From Argentina anserina (lineage: Eukaryota > Streptophyta > Magnoliopsida > Rosales > Rosaceae): a stretch of 64,000 bases of DNA. Where the stretch lies: NCBI RefSeq assembly GCF_933775445.1, contig NC_065877.1, forward strand, positions 30,504,001 to 30,568,000. The letters are read 5' to 3'. Positions 1 to 10,588 of the stretch are shown here, one piece after another. Every line of letters begins with the position of its first letter. Within the stretch, counting starts at the first letter, position 1. The notes under the pieces were generated by a model. That model did not search any database and was not told the origin of the DNA. It was given only the letters and a program-made list of their open reading frames with translations. A program made the position numbers and the translations under genes.

Positions 1-930
1 AATTGCTTTCGAGTATTCGAGTAAGTTGATACAGAACTAAATCAGAGAGTGCATGCTCTAGATTTTTGATATGGAAACCACTCTTGTAAAGGCTTCGTGG
101 TATTGATTAGAAACTTGTAGTGCTACACTTGTTTAAAAGAGTAGTACAATATTTTGTTTTACATTATATGCTTGTCTAAAAAGCAGGCTTAATTAAGATC
201 ACAGAATGACAGAAATCCAAAGTCAGAGTCTATATTGCAGGGTTCACCCCAACTTATTAATATATTCACCACTTTAACAAGTTACAAATTAAGAAGCTAG
301 GCTACAAGTTGAAGAAAATTCCAAGTATAACTCTTGTATGTGTTGCATACGGTCCATATGTTTTTCTGAATGGGCAGACGTACGGTCCATATATATGTAC
401 CAATCGAGTTACAAGGTTCCCTTACTTCAGTTAGATACATCCCAAGTATATTTTACTAGTTACAGATTTTTCACTCCAATCATACGAGACACATGCTCAG
501 AATCGATCCCAAATATTACATTTGTCTTTGTACAATATAGTATATATGTAACCTTATATCTCTAGGATTAAGGCACTTACCCTACAAGATCGATCATAAC
601 CAATGTTCTAAAAATCCCCGCCTAGGTGCCCGGAGACCCTTGGCCGCTTCGATTTTGGGCCGATTAATCCCCGATTAATCCTCTGGGCGCTGGTTTTTAG
701 CTGTCCGCCCGATTAACACTTAACGTTTTTTAGAACTTTGATCATAATTATGACATCAAACTGCTCTCATTCTCATATAGATCAAAGTACCAACTAGGAT
801 GGATGAGCTGCTAATTAAGTGCTTGTGGTTAACATGATCATATCACACGACACGAACTAGATATTTCATTTTACTTAGAATGTGGAATTAATCCACTCAA
901 AATCAGCATCCATATATTGGAAATTTTGCA
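1..930. other. Intergenic DNA left of LHCA3
   Basis: I see no gene here. Open frames are short and rich in rare codons. The only structured item is the short inverted-repeat element at 605-736, listed separately. The stretch is the distal upstream region of LHCA3. Confidence 0.6.
605..736. mobile_element. Short foldback/MITE-like element
   Basis: A 132-bp GC-richer segment is bounded by an inverted repeat: gttctaaaaa at 605-614 and tttttagaac at 727-736. Its interior has repeated ccgattaat and cctaggtgcc-type blocks. A related sequence lies in the opposite orientation at about 54690-54815, so this is a dispersed family. I found no clear target-site duplication and no coding capacity. The superfamily is not assigned. 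Confidence 0.5.
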
Positions 931-965
931 ATATCCCTTATCCAGGTCAAGACCTCCACGTGTAC
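930..965 (+). promoter_or_regulatory. Light-regulated promoter motifs (I-box and G-box) of LHCA3
   Basis: A palindromic G-box CACGTG is at 957-962. An I-box (GATAAG, read as ccttatc on the + strand) is at 936-942. They lie about 260-280 bp upstream of the LHCA3 start codon. G-box plus I-box pairs are known in light-responsive promoters of photosynthesis genes. Function here is inferred from motif and position. Confidence 0.55.
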
Positions 966-1217
966 ATCCATTGTTGGACGGTGAGATCCTAACCTAATCT
1001 GAAACCTGGGGCAGCTCCAACGTCCACCAGGAGTTCATTCCCAACAGTGCCCACAAATCTTGGTGCCCTCTGCCCCACTCCTTCTGGCCTCACCTTCGTT
1101 TATGACATTACTTGTACGAGTTTGGGATACCTGTGGCTCTCAGACTTTGATACTGAGAGAGCATAGTCGAGATTCACAGAAGAAGAAAAAAGAGGAATCC
1201 TAGCTTAGAGGAAGAGA

Positions 1218-2408
1218 ATGGCAGCACAAGCCCTAGTGTCGTCGTCGTCGCTAACCGCCTCGAAGGAGGTGGCGAGGAACTTACTTGGAGGAAGATCAGC
1301 TCAGTCTCCATTTGGGGTGAGGAAATCAGCTTCCTTTGTTGTAAAGGCAGCCTCTACTCCCCCTGTTAAGGTACATATATGCTTTGACTTTAAGCTTAGT
1401 AGTATATGGTGAAGTTATTGAAGAACGTACATGAGTACTAATGCTGTGTTGGGTTCTGAATATTTCAGCAAGGAGCAGACAGGCAGTTGTGGTTTGCATC
1501 AAAGCAGAGTCTTTCTTACTTGGATGGCAGGTAATTTACTGATCCGGGCCTCTGCTTTCCTATATGTTGTTATTTATTACTGAGTGAAGAAACCCTAAGC
1601 TATACAGAAACTACAAATTAAAGTGACGGATTTGCTTTTAGTAAATTGATGCCATGATGAAAAAAAAAAGACATTCTTAGGAGTTAAAGAAGTTATTTGA
1701 TTGTAAATTTGCAATGCGTGACCCATGGAGATTATTACATAACATTTAACTATTATGAGTGTGCTTCACCTGATTATTATGTGCAATCGCAGTCTTCCAG
1801 GTGACTTTGGATTTGACCCATTGGGCCTCTCAGACCCAGAAGGCACTGGAGGGTTCATTGAACCAAGATGGTTAGCATATGGTGAGATTATTAACGGACG
1901 TTTTGCCATGTTGGGTGCAGCCGGTTCCATCGCTCCTGAAATTTTAGGGAAGGCTGGCCTCATTCCTGCAGAAACAGCCCTCCCTTGGTTCCAAACTGGT
2001 GTGATTCCCCCAGCCGGAACCTACAACTATTGGGCAGACAATTACACCTTGTTCGTATTGGAGATGGCCCTAATGGGATTTGCCGAGCACCGACGTTTTC
2101 AAGATTGGTACAACCCCGGATCCATGAGCAAGCAATACTTCTTGGGCTTTGAGAAGTACTTGGGAGGATCCGGCAACCCAGCCTACCCAGGTGGGCCAAT
2201 ATTTAACCCATTGGGTTTTGGTAAGGATGAGAAGTCATTGAACGACTTGAAGCTCAAGGAAGTGAAGAATGGGAGATTGGCTATGTTGGCAATATTGGGC
2301 TACTTCATCCAAGCCCTGGTGACTGGAGTTGGGCCGTACCAGAACCTGTTGGACCACTTGGCTGACCCAGTGAACAACAACATCTTAACCAGCCTTAAGT
2401 TCCATTAA
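1218..2408 (+). CDS. LHCA3: Photosystem I chlorophyll a/b-binding protein Lhca3
   Basis: This is a light-harvesting antenna protein of photosystem I in the thylakoid membrane. Three exons (1218-1370, 1469-1530, 1793-2408) join in frame to a 276-residue protein, close to the usual Lhca3 length of about 273. Residues 1 to about 45 form a Ser/Ala/Arg-rich chloroplast transit peptide, with a likely cleavage near VVKAAS. The mature part begins with the ADRQLWFAS segment, followed by [10 protein letters not shown]. The first transmembrane helix contains E103-I-I-N106-G-R108. The third contains the matching E228-VKNGR motif. N106 sits where most LHC proteins have His as the ligand of chlorophyll a603. 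Asn there is characteristic of Lhca3 and Lhca4 and is linked to their red-shifted chlorophylls. The start is the first ATG after a purine-rich leader. A G-box and I-box upstream fit light control. Confidence 0.95.
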
Positions 2409-3090
2409 TGAACCGAGTTGTACAATATTTTAGTGATGCCCCTTTGTTGTTTGAAAAAATTGAATCTCTCTTCTCAAACTCTTCTTCTCATTGTAAGATT
2501 ATGCGAGAAACTTTGATGTTATATTTTATGTGAATGTGTAAGAAATGACATTAAGATAGTTAATTAAAGATGTCAATTAAGCTATATCTAAAGAAAAATA
2601 TATATTTTACATCACAAAATAGGTAGAGTAACATCACAAAATACACCTTATAAGTTATTTATAATCCGTATGACATCCAATTTGATCTAAAGTTTCTGAC
2701 CTATGTTCTCTTAAGTCATGTCCACAATTTTCACGTAGAAAACCACATTCCTTTGCTTGCTTATACATACATAGCGGTTGCAAACTTAATGATACTAAAA
2801 TTGAAGGCGATACACTAAAAGCATGCTATGTTGTAAGCGGTGCCGATGTTATCTTGGTTATAAAAAGTCTCTAGTTCAAATCTCAATTTGTGAAAAACAT
2901 CCTTTATGGTGGGCAAGATCATACGTTATATTGCTCTAGGCAAATGGTAACTGACCGAATCACTATTTTAAGCACATCTTAATAATGGTGTCATAAAATG
3001 TCAAATAAGCGCACATCAATTATTAATATTTTGCAACTCAATGCTCACTCCAATACCAAAACTGCCTCTTAATCGAGGATATGCCAACAA
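2409..3090. other. Intergenic: LHCA3 3' region
   Basis: This holds the 3' untranslated region of LHCA3 and AT-rich spacer. A weak match to a tRNA-type B-box (agttcaaatct near 2873) could mark a decayed SINE, but I could not define its ends. I see nothing else. Confidence 0.4.
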
Positions 3091-3490
3091 ATTTTGACGT
3101 CGATGTTTCTGTTAGTGTTAATTTATTTGAATGTGTTATAAGAGACTCGTGTGGTGATAATTTTGTTCTTAGTGCTCCGCTACTCATTTTCTCTTTAGTC
3201 TTAAATGCCTAGTGTTATGCTCGTAAAATGATAAATTACTAGCTGCTTGAAGATCCAGGTTAAGTAATTTTCAAAGTTGAGGGTGATTCCTCACATTATC
3301 ACATGTTCTGAAATTATGCGGTAGGTCTCATGAGAGCTCAGACCACTTTATCGGTGAGGTTTTGAGTTTGGCAGAGTTGTTCTCTTCCATTTTCAATTTC
3401 CCACAATTATCGTAAGGCATGCCTTATGTAAAGCCAACTTCGTTGCAAATGCTCTATTATCATAGTGGTTTCAAATGTCAAACATTCCCT
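3090..3490 (+). pseudogene. Decayed RNase H-like (RVT_3) retroelement fragment
   Basis: Short in-frame pieces resemble the RNase H domain found in plant LINE-type elements and their derivatives. A segment reading NFDVDVSVSV then CVIRDSCGDNFVLSA matches the usual 'N.DG...G.VIRDS.G..V..A' start. A piece reading FKVEGDSSH at about 3270-3300 matches the 'LEGDS' motif. A piece reading RHALCKANFVANALL near 3410-3465 matches the 'FR.AN.VAD.LA' C-terminal motif. Stop codons and frame changes separate them, so this is a dead remnant. The assignment rests on motif order only. Confidence 0.5.
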
Positions 3491-4445
3491 TTCAAGTGCC
3501 AAGTTTCTGATGCGTAGTGGTTCCCCTCAACCTTCGAACACTCTACCAAGTTTCTTTTAAAAATATTGTATCGAAGTTTGTTTTTTTTTTCTCCTCAAGA
3601 AAAGGTAAAATATATCAATCCATTATCACATCATTCATATGTAACCTCTCATTACTTTGATGTTACGACACTGTTCCTAATTCCTAACCACCACAGCCAA
3701 ATCCTCATCAAACATTATTCTTACATCTCATATTCCCAAAAAAAAAACAATTCACTCAATCTCATTTAAAAAGAAAAAAGAAAAAAAGGAAGAAAAATAC
3801 CGACAATGGTCCAAGATCCAATCTAATGGGCTGGGGCCCAACCCAAGATGGAGGAATCAATTCATACGTTTCGCGTGAGAGATTAACAAAAACCAGTGTC
3901 CCATCCTCATTTCCACCATTTATTTCCTTTACAAAACAAAGCAAGAACAAATCGATTCCTTTCGTTCTTAAAAGCCTTTATCTCCAAGCAAACCCTCCCC
4001 CTCCGATTCAATCTCACATCTCCTCACGGTTCGTTCTTCTCTCAATTCCTCTCTTTCTTTCACGCCTTGGTTATTAACGTTTTATAAATCTTCATTCTTG
4101 ATTTGTCAGTTTCGATTTTCATAGATCTAGATTTGAAAAATCGAAATCAAAATTAAAATTTGATACTCTTGGATCTGTATGCATGTGTTAGGGTTTTGTT
4201 TCTGTATTAGTAGCTGGATCTTGTTGAGTGCGTGATTGTTTGATTAGTGGATCTGGTTGTGGTTTTGAGGAGTTTAGGATCGTAAACCCTAATTAGCTTC
4301 GTAGTTTTAGCTCAGATTTGTTGTTCTTGTTTTGGCTGATGTTAGTTTGGTTTGGATTTTTGATGTAGATATTAGTGTTTGATGCGTCTTTAAAGAGAGT
4401 AGCTTTGTTACATTGGTGGGGGTGCTTTTTTTGTTTCGATTCAGA
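3490..4445 (+). promoter_or_regulatory. Promoter and 5' leader, with probable 5'UTR intron, of the TMN gene
   Basis: The interval has an A/T-rich promoter-like part and a pyrimidine-rich leader at about 3950-4080. It ends in a typical acceptor, a T-rich tract then cag at 4442-4444, one base before the ATG at 4446. This suggests a 5'UTR intron ending at 4444, with a donor perhaps at the gttcg near 4027. The in-frame ATG at 4413 would then be intronic, which decides the start in favour of 4446. No transcript data are available. Confidence 0.5.
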
Positions 4446-6425
4446 ATGGCTGTGTCGAAATCGAGAATGCCCGATTTACGACTGGCATTGCTGGTTTTGG
4501 TGCTGTTTGTGAGTGTTTGTAATGGGTTTTACCTCCCTGGGAGTTACATGCATACGTATTCGAAGGGGCAGGAGATCTTTACCAAGGTTAATTCGTTGAC
4601 TTCAATTGAGACGGAGCTGCCATTCAGTTACTACAGTCTGCCGTATTGCAAGCCGCAAGGCGGTGTTAAGAAGATGGCGGAGAATCTCGGGGAGCTTTTG
4701 ATGGGAGATGAGATCGAGAGCTCTCCTTACAGGTTCAGAATGAATGTGAATGAGACTGTTTACCTGTGTACTACGCACCCTTTGAATGAGCATGAGGTGA
4801 AGCTGTTGAGGCAGAGGACCAGGGATCTGTATCAGGTCAATATGATCCTTGATAATTTGCCTGCGATGCGATTTGCTTACCAAAATGGGCAGACGATTCA
4901 GTGGACTGGGTATCCTGTTGGTTACACACCAGAAAACAGTAAAGATGACTACATCATCAACCACCTCAAGTTCAGGGTTTTGATTCATGAGTATGAAGGA
5001 AGTGGCGTGCAGATCATTGGTACTGGGGAAGAAGGCATGGGTGTCATTTCAGAAGCTGATAAAAACAAGGCATCTGGGTATGAAATTGTCGGCTTTGAGG
5101 TTTATCCTTGTAGCATTAAGTACGACGCTGATACCATGAATAAAAATGAGATGTATAAATCTATCCCACCTGTGAATTGTCCCCGAGACTCGAGCACGTC
5201 TCAATTCATAAGGGAGCAAGAGAGAGTGTCATTCACTTATGAGGTTGAATTTGTGAAAAGTGATGTTAGATGGCCGTCAAGGTGGGATGCTTATCTGAAG
5301 ATGGAGGGTGCCCGTGTGCACTGGTTCTCTATCCTCAATTCATTAATGGTGATATTCTTCCTTGCTGGTATTGTTTTTGTCATATTCCTAAGGACTGTGA
5401 GGAGGGATTTAACAAGATATGAAGAACTGGACAAAGAATCTCAAGCTCAGATGAATGAGGAGCTCTCTGGGTGGAAGCTTGTTGTGGGAGATGTATTTAG
5501 AGAGCCAGATCACCCGAAGCTTCTCTGCGTGATGGTTGGTGACGGGGTTCAGATTACAGGGATGTCAGTTGTCACTATCATTTTTGCCGCATTTGGCTTC
5601 ATGTCACCCGCTTCACGAGGAATGCTACTGACAGGCATGATCATTCTATATCTTTTCCTTGGAATTATTGCTGGTTATGTTGCTGTCCGTATGTGGAGAA
5701 CCATAAAGGGAACCTCAGAAGGGTGGAAATCCGTATCCTGGTTTGTTGCATGCTTTTTTCCTGGAATTGTATTCGTTATTCTTACAGTTCTGAATTTTAT
5801 CCTATGGGGGAGCAACAGTACTGGGGCTATTCCTATTTCCTTGTACTTCGTACTCTTCTCCCTCTGGTTCTGCATTTCAGTGCCACTCACTCTTGTTGGA
5901 GGATTCTTAGGGACACGATCTGAGGCTATTCAATATCCTGTGAGAACCAACCAGATTCCAAGAGAAATTCCTGCACGCAAATATCCCTCATGGCTTTTAG
6001 TTCTCGGTGCCGGGACACTTCCCTTTGGAACCCTGTTCATTGAACTTTTCTTCATCCTTTCCAGCATCTGGTTAGGAAGGTTCTATTATGTCTTTGGTTT
6101 CCTGCTAATAGTGCTTCTATTGCTGGTGGTTGTTTGTGCTGAAGTTTCAGTGGTTCTCACATACATGCATCTCTGTGTGGAGGATTGGCGGTGGTGGTGG
6201 AAGGCTTTCTTTGCTTCTGGGTCAGTTGCCCTTTATGTGTTCCTGTACTCCATCAACTACTTGGTATTTGATCTGCAGAGTTTGAGTGGCCCTGTGTCCG
6301 CTACTCTTTACCTTGGTTACTCATTAATCATGGCAACTGCAATCATGTTGTCAACCGGGACCATCGGCTTTCTCATGTCTTTCTACTTTGTTCATTACCT
6401 ATTTTCATCTGTCAAGATTGATTAG
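4446..6425 (+). CDS. Transmembrane 9 superfamily (EMP70/TMN) protein
   Basis: This is an endomembrane protein of the nonaspanin family, located in Golgi and related membranes. The CDS is a single uninterrupted exon for 659 residues, normal for plant TMN proteins. Residues 1 to about 27 are a signal peptide (DLRLALLVLVLFVSVCNG) followed by FYLPGSYMHTY, the usual mature start. A lumenal domain of about 250 residues contains the conserved ETELPFSYYSLPYC and AMRFAYQNG stretches. Nine hydrophobic segments then fill the C-terminal half, beginning near the WFSILNSLMVIFFLAG helix. The protein ends in KID, the KxD/E-type COPI-binding tail known to retain TMN proteins in the Golgi. The frame could extend 11 codons upstream to 4413, but that piece overlaps a likely splice acceptor. 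It resembles the Arabidopsis TMN7-TMN12 clade; the exact orthologue is uncertain. Confidence 0.93.
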   Translation: MAVSKSRMPDLRLALLVLVLFVSVCNGFYLPGSYMHTYSKGQEIFTKVNSLTSIETELPFSYYSLPYCKPQGGVKKMAENLGELLMGDEIESSPYRFRMNVNETVYLCTTHPLNEHEVKLLRQRTRDLYQVNMILDNLPAMRFAYQNGQTIQWTGYPVGYTPENSKDDYIINHLKFRVLIHEYEGSGVQIIGTGEEGMGVISEADKNKASGYEIVGFEVYPCSIKYDADTMNKNEMYKSIPPVNCPRDSSTSQFIREQERVSFTYEVEFVKSDVRWPSRWDAYLKMEGARVHWFSILNSLMVIFFLAGIVFVIFLRTVRRDLTRYEELDKESQAQMNEELSGWKLVVGDVFREPDHPKLLCVMVGDGVQITGMSVVTIIFAAFGFMSPASRGMLLTGMIILYLFLGIIAGYVAVRMWRTIKGTSEGWKSVSWFVACFFPGIVFVILTVLNFILWGSNSTGAIPISLYFVLFSLWFCISVPLTLVGGFLGTRSEAIQYPVRTNQIPREIPARKYPSWLLVLGAGTLPFGTLFIELFFILSSIWLGRFYYVFGFLLIVLLLLVVVCAEVSVVLTYMHLCVEDWRWWWKAFFASGSVALYVFLYSINYLVFDLQSLSGPVSATLYLGYSLIMATAIMLSTGTIGFLMSFYFVHYLFSSVKID

Positions 6426-7167
6426 AGGTGTTGCCTGGTATTCTTTTATCATACAGTGGGAAATGAGTCTGTTATGTGCAAAGGAGTATTTTTGGTTAAG
6501 GTGATTGTATACGGCATATTAAGAGTCCTCAGATGGTGCTGCATGAAGACTTTATAATATGTATACCGCCTTGTCTGTAACAAGCCCAGCAGCACCTTCT
6601 CCATTTACCTCATACATCCCATTTTGTTTCTTACCACAACCAGTGTTGTGCCTCAATTTGGATTTACGTACTGTAGCTTTTTTACATTGTGCTAGAAAGT
6701 TGTAATGTCATGGATCTTCAGTCCCTGTATTCTCTTCAGTTTCATATCTGAAATGAAAGTTAAACTTGATAATTCTTTGATTCTCTTTTTTTTGGTCTGA
6801 AATTCTTTGGATTCTCAGCAGATGGAGTTTTGGTGATAAAATACTTGTTACTTTATTTTTGTTGTTTAAAATGTGATGCACATCTTTGAAAGCACATCCT
6901 CTTTGGGGGTTTTTTATGTATGCCAGAGGAAAATCATAAAAAATTACCATAACATTTGAAACTCTGAGACTGAATTAGCAAACAATAGACGGGTTCATAT
7001 AATTAATAAATAAGTTTCAAGACTTGCCACGTCCATTTTCAGAAATCAGCAGTATCCAAAATCAAATAAGCTTCTGCAGGGTCATCAACCAAACTCTCAA
7101 CCTCTTTATTCACATCTGTCTTGAATTTTGAGAAAACTTGCACGGGTGAATTTCCTGAACGCCCATC
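6426..7167. other. Convergent 3' regions (TMN / MYB-CC gene)
   Basis: This contains the 3' untranslated regions of the flanking convergent genes and AT-rich spacer. I see no further gene. The minus-strand open frame at 6708-6950 has no recognisable composition or motif. Confidence 0.5.
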
Positions 7168-7859
7168 TTAAATCAGGTGGTCTCCGGTTTCAAAATGAGC
7201 ATCACTCAGAGGAGGTTGAAAACTAGCAAGTTGGTTATCAAAACTAGGCTGCATAATCTGATCCATATGATATGCAGGGTATAGATTCAGATCATTCTGA
7301 TGTAGTTTTGACCCCATAGTTTCTAAACTAGCAGATTTATCTTCAAACACACCTGCATAATCTGTAGGACAGCCAGCAAGAAATTGATGAGCAAGCTTTT
7401 CGCATGCATTCTCTAGTGCACGAGTTATGTATCTGCTTTGGCTTTCTTGACGCAGTTGCAAATGCTTCTGGACCTGCACAAACATTAGCAAACTTGAAAG
7501 CTAGCTAGCCTATATAAACTTGCTAATGGACACTAAAATTCTGAAGTGCATTCCCATCAACATATGCATCTGATGAATTATTGCTGAAAACTTGCCTCAT
7601 TTCGCAGACGAACTCTCTCTTGCGCCTCCTTCCGGCGTTTCAGATCCTGAGTCAGTTCACAGATCCTATATGTTGAATAGCCATCAGCTAAGAGAATGCA
7701 AATGAAGATGAGAATAAAAACATTTTAGAGATCAAATTAACTAAGGGACAATGGAGCATACTCATTCTCAAGGGGTCGCAGCAAGCTCAAGGAGTTAATA
7801 AGATTACTAGAACCACTGTCTTGCCCATTCAAGACCTCTGAAACAATGTTCTCTTTCAT
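7168..7859 (-). CDS. MYB-CC (PHR/PHL-type) coiled-coil protein lacking a Myb domain
   Basis: Three minus-strand exons (7762-7859, 7596-7665, 7168-7473) join in frame to 157 residues. The middle region, LTQDLKRRKEAQERVRLRNE followed by VQKHLQLRQESQSRYI, aligns position by position with the coiled coil and LHEQLE motif of the MYB-CC family. It continues with LENACEKLAHQFL, as the family does. The SHLQKYR-type Myb DNA-binding repeat that normally precedes it was not found in the next 1.5 kb upstream. The intron after exon 2 appears to use a GC donor (GAG|GCAAGT), the usual non-canonical class. The start is the first ATG in exon 1. An alternative acceptor (TTTCAG|AGG) inside that exon could join distant exons. 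This could be a 5'-truncated gene copy, a relic, or a small dimer-forming protein. Expression is unknown. Confidence 0.55.
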
Positions 7860-7961
7860 TACAAAGTATTGAAAACAAAGAAGGTGTTGAAGAATGGAGA
7901 AAGAAGAACAAAGAGAATGAAACTAGATCAAAAGAAACAATTTTTCCTTTTTAACAAGCTA

Positions 7962-8160
7962 AACGAATATGAAGTCTTCAATCAACAATTAATGCAGAAT
8001 GTGAAGTCTTCAATAAGCAATTAATGCAGAACGGGAGAAGTCTTCAATCGACAATTAATGCAAAACGATAGAAGTCTTCAATCAACAATTAATGCAGAAC
8101 GGGAGAAGTCTTCAATCAGCAATTAATGCAAAATGTGAAGTATTCAATCATCAATTAATC
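7962..8160. repeat. Short tandem repeat, about 33 bp x 6
   Basis: Six diverged units of the form gaagtcttcaatcaacaatt + aatgcagaa(cgggag) follow each other. The last unit is degenerate. One inverted copy of the unit lies near 8812-8850. There are no unique spacers between the units and no flanking genes, so this is a minisatellite. It begins about 100 bp upstream of the MYB-CC fragment. Confidence 0.8.
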
Positions 8161-8162
8161 TT

Positions 8163-9042
8163 GAAATTAATGTCAAATACCACTTAGCAATAACCACAAC
8201 TCAACAATTAAATATAACTTGAATAATACGTTTCGTATTATACACACTTTGCTCTCACACCTTACCTTGCATCATTGCAGCTCTGCCTGCACAACCATAC
8301 CTTCCACTTGCAGCTCTGCCCAATGCTCCAATAGGCTCATACGCTCGAATACTCCCCCTCAAGCGAAGCCTGAAAGAGAAACGACAACCGAGCTTGACCA
8401 ACAATCTCCAAATATGGCTAAAGAAGTTATGAATGGGAGGGTGGATGAGAATAAGTGAAACAAATTCTGGCAGCTATGTCCGTCTACTTTGGGTGGCTCC
8501 CATTTTCTGCTCCGATAACCTGAGACCATGAGCCACATATGTCGGGAAAACTTTATGTGTCTAGTTTATGTACCTTTTTACAGAACTGGATTCGGAGGTC
8601 GGAATCAATCCCAGTTTCAATTTTAACGTAGCAATGTCATTCCAGAAAAACAGAGCACGGTTTTGCTTGCTCAAATGGTTGCATGCTTAAAATTGCTCCT
8701 CCTGAAGCCAAATTGGGACATGACCCGGACCTTCTTACTGGAAGGGACAAATATGATTGGAACCATATATATATATATATATATATATTAAATGTAGCTT
8801 GCATAATACGTATTGCTGATTGAAGAGTTCACATTCTGCATTAATTGCTGAAATTAATGCCAAAGACCACTGAAGAATAATCACAACTCAACAATTAAAT
8901 GTAGCTTGAATAATACGTTTCATATTATTCACACTTTACTCTCACATCTTGCCTTGCATCATTGCAGCTTTGTCTGCACAACCATGTCTGCCACTTGCAG
9001 CTCTACCCAATGCTACAATATGCTCATATGCTCCAATAGTTT
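8163..9042. repeat. Direct repeat pair of about 190 bp
   Basis: The segment 8163-8353 recurs at 8850-9042 in the same orientation with perhaps 15-20% divergence. Shared blocks are gaaattaatg, cacaactcaacaattaaat, cttgaataatacgtttc and cttgcatcattgcagct. The ~500 bp between them holds no gene, but has an (AT)n tract at 8765-8788. This could be a tandem duplication that later diverged, or two ends of an unrecognised element. Confidence 0.6.
8765..8788. repeat. (AT)n microsatellite
   Basis: A run of 12 AT units, seen directly. Confidence 0.9.
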
Positions 9043-9504
9043 TGAATAGAGCCAAGTGAAAAAACCCGAGATCCTCTGTATTAGCCAAGCAGGTTGTGCG
9101 TTGTAGCTCAGAATTGGGTGTTTCATATCTGTAATTTTGCGACATAAGAGATTAGATTATCAGCTAGCTTAGTTGTTCTAACTAATGCATGAAGGGAAAC
9201 GTAGAAAACTAGAAGCTTTTCTACTTGGTTAGTTGTTGGAAATTGTCTTTATCCTTCTCTTTAATTCCAAGAAGTTAATATCAGACTGCACTAGAGAACT
9301 CAATCCATGTTAACCAAAAAAAAGAAGAAAAAAAAAACTCAATCCATATATTAATCGCAATCTGGTTCTTAGGTCGACCTTCAAACAAGAGTAGCTCTAG
9401 CTCGCTTGGTTTCGATTCAGTTTGAATTCGACATTCCTAACCCTCTTATTTGGTACACATTAATGGACTCATTTCAAATTATTCAACAGTATTTATCAAT
9501 AGTT

Positions 9505-10154
9505 AATTCCTCATATGGTACCTAAAGTATGACTACTTGGACAATTTGGTACCTGCAATTCTCATTTGTAAGCCATTTTGGTACTTCTATCAATTTTGAT
9601 CATATTTTAGGGTTATTTTCGTCATTCTATCCCTAAACTCATTAAATTCACATTTTTCTTCATTTCTTCCTATAATTGCCTCTCTTTGGAGATAATTAAA
9701 TTGATATATCTACTCCACTTAGCATCTACTTGGCATATATTGAATTTTTTTTCTTATTATACTTATTGTATCCTAATTATTTTCTACAAAGGAAATAAAT
9801 TGCCTTTATACAATTGTAATTTTTTCTTAAAATATTTTTTTAAATTACTTATAATTAAAATTAATTTAGATTGATAGCTACATTATGAAAAATTATATAC
9901 GTAAATCATCATAAATACTAAATGGATGAGTTATCAAAATTTTAGTGATAATTTAGAGGCAATTTGGAGGTATTATGAAAAAATGAAGTAAAGTAGAGAT
10001 ATGATGACGGAAATAACCCTGAAAATATAGTCAAAATTGACATAAGTACCAAAATGGCTTACATTTGAGAACTTTAGGTACCAAATTGTCGGTTTTCATA
10101 CATCATGTATCAAATTGTCCAAGTAGCCAAACATTAAGTATCATAGGAGGAATT
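9505..10154. mobile_element. Long-terminal-inverted-repeat MITE-like element
   Basis: About 130-150 bp at each end are inverted copies of each other. The left end reads aattcctcatatggtacct..., and the right end is its imperfect reverse complement. Shared internal blocks include aagccattttggtac, ttgatcatattttagggtta and tacttggacaattt. The AT-rich middle has no coding capacity. Total length is about 650 bp. I found no convincing target-site duplication. Long TIRs would fit a Mutator-like or foldback MITE, but that assignment is only a guess. Confidence 0.7.
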
Positions 10155-10588
10155 TACCCTATTTATCAGTCAACTCATTGTAGACTTTGTTATGTTAAAA
10201 GGGTTGCTGAAATTTGCCCACGTCTTCAAGTTGGAATTAAGAGTTGAATTTGGAAAAAGAAGCCTTTACCAATTGCTCAAGCTTCCAGGTACATTTTGTA
10301 TATAGACATATCTTAATACACTAGAAAATTTAGAAAAGTATTCAATAGTTTTATTAATGAAGGTTTGAAGATAGTCACACAATGACACTAGCCCTTTATT
10401 TCAATTTTTTTTTGGAAAAAGCACAAACTTATGTAGTTATATTGACATTCTTTCTAATGTTTTCTTGTCCTACTCGTGTAAAACTCGTACGTGTATAACA
10501 CTCAAAAAGATATTAGATATATACATACAGTTGTAGAATATAGATTTTATGCATCAAATGATTGGCCTATATGAATGTCGGCTTAATA

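Noticed and set aside
2820..2890. Possible tRNA gene or SINE head
   Set aside because: Only a weak B-box-like sequence is present. There is no cloverleaf and no definable end.
7962..8160. Regular repeats that look like a CRISPR array
   Set aside because: The units abut without unique spacers, they diverge, and the DNA is plant nuclear. It is a minisatellite.
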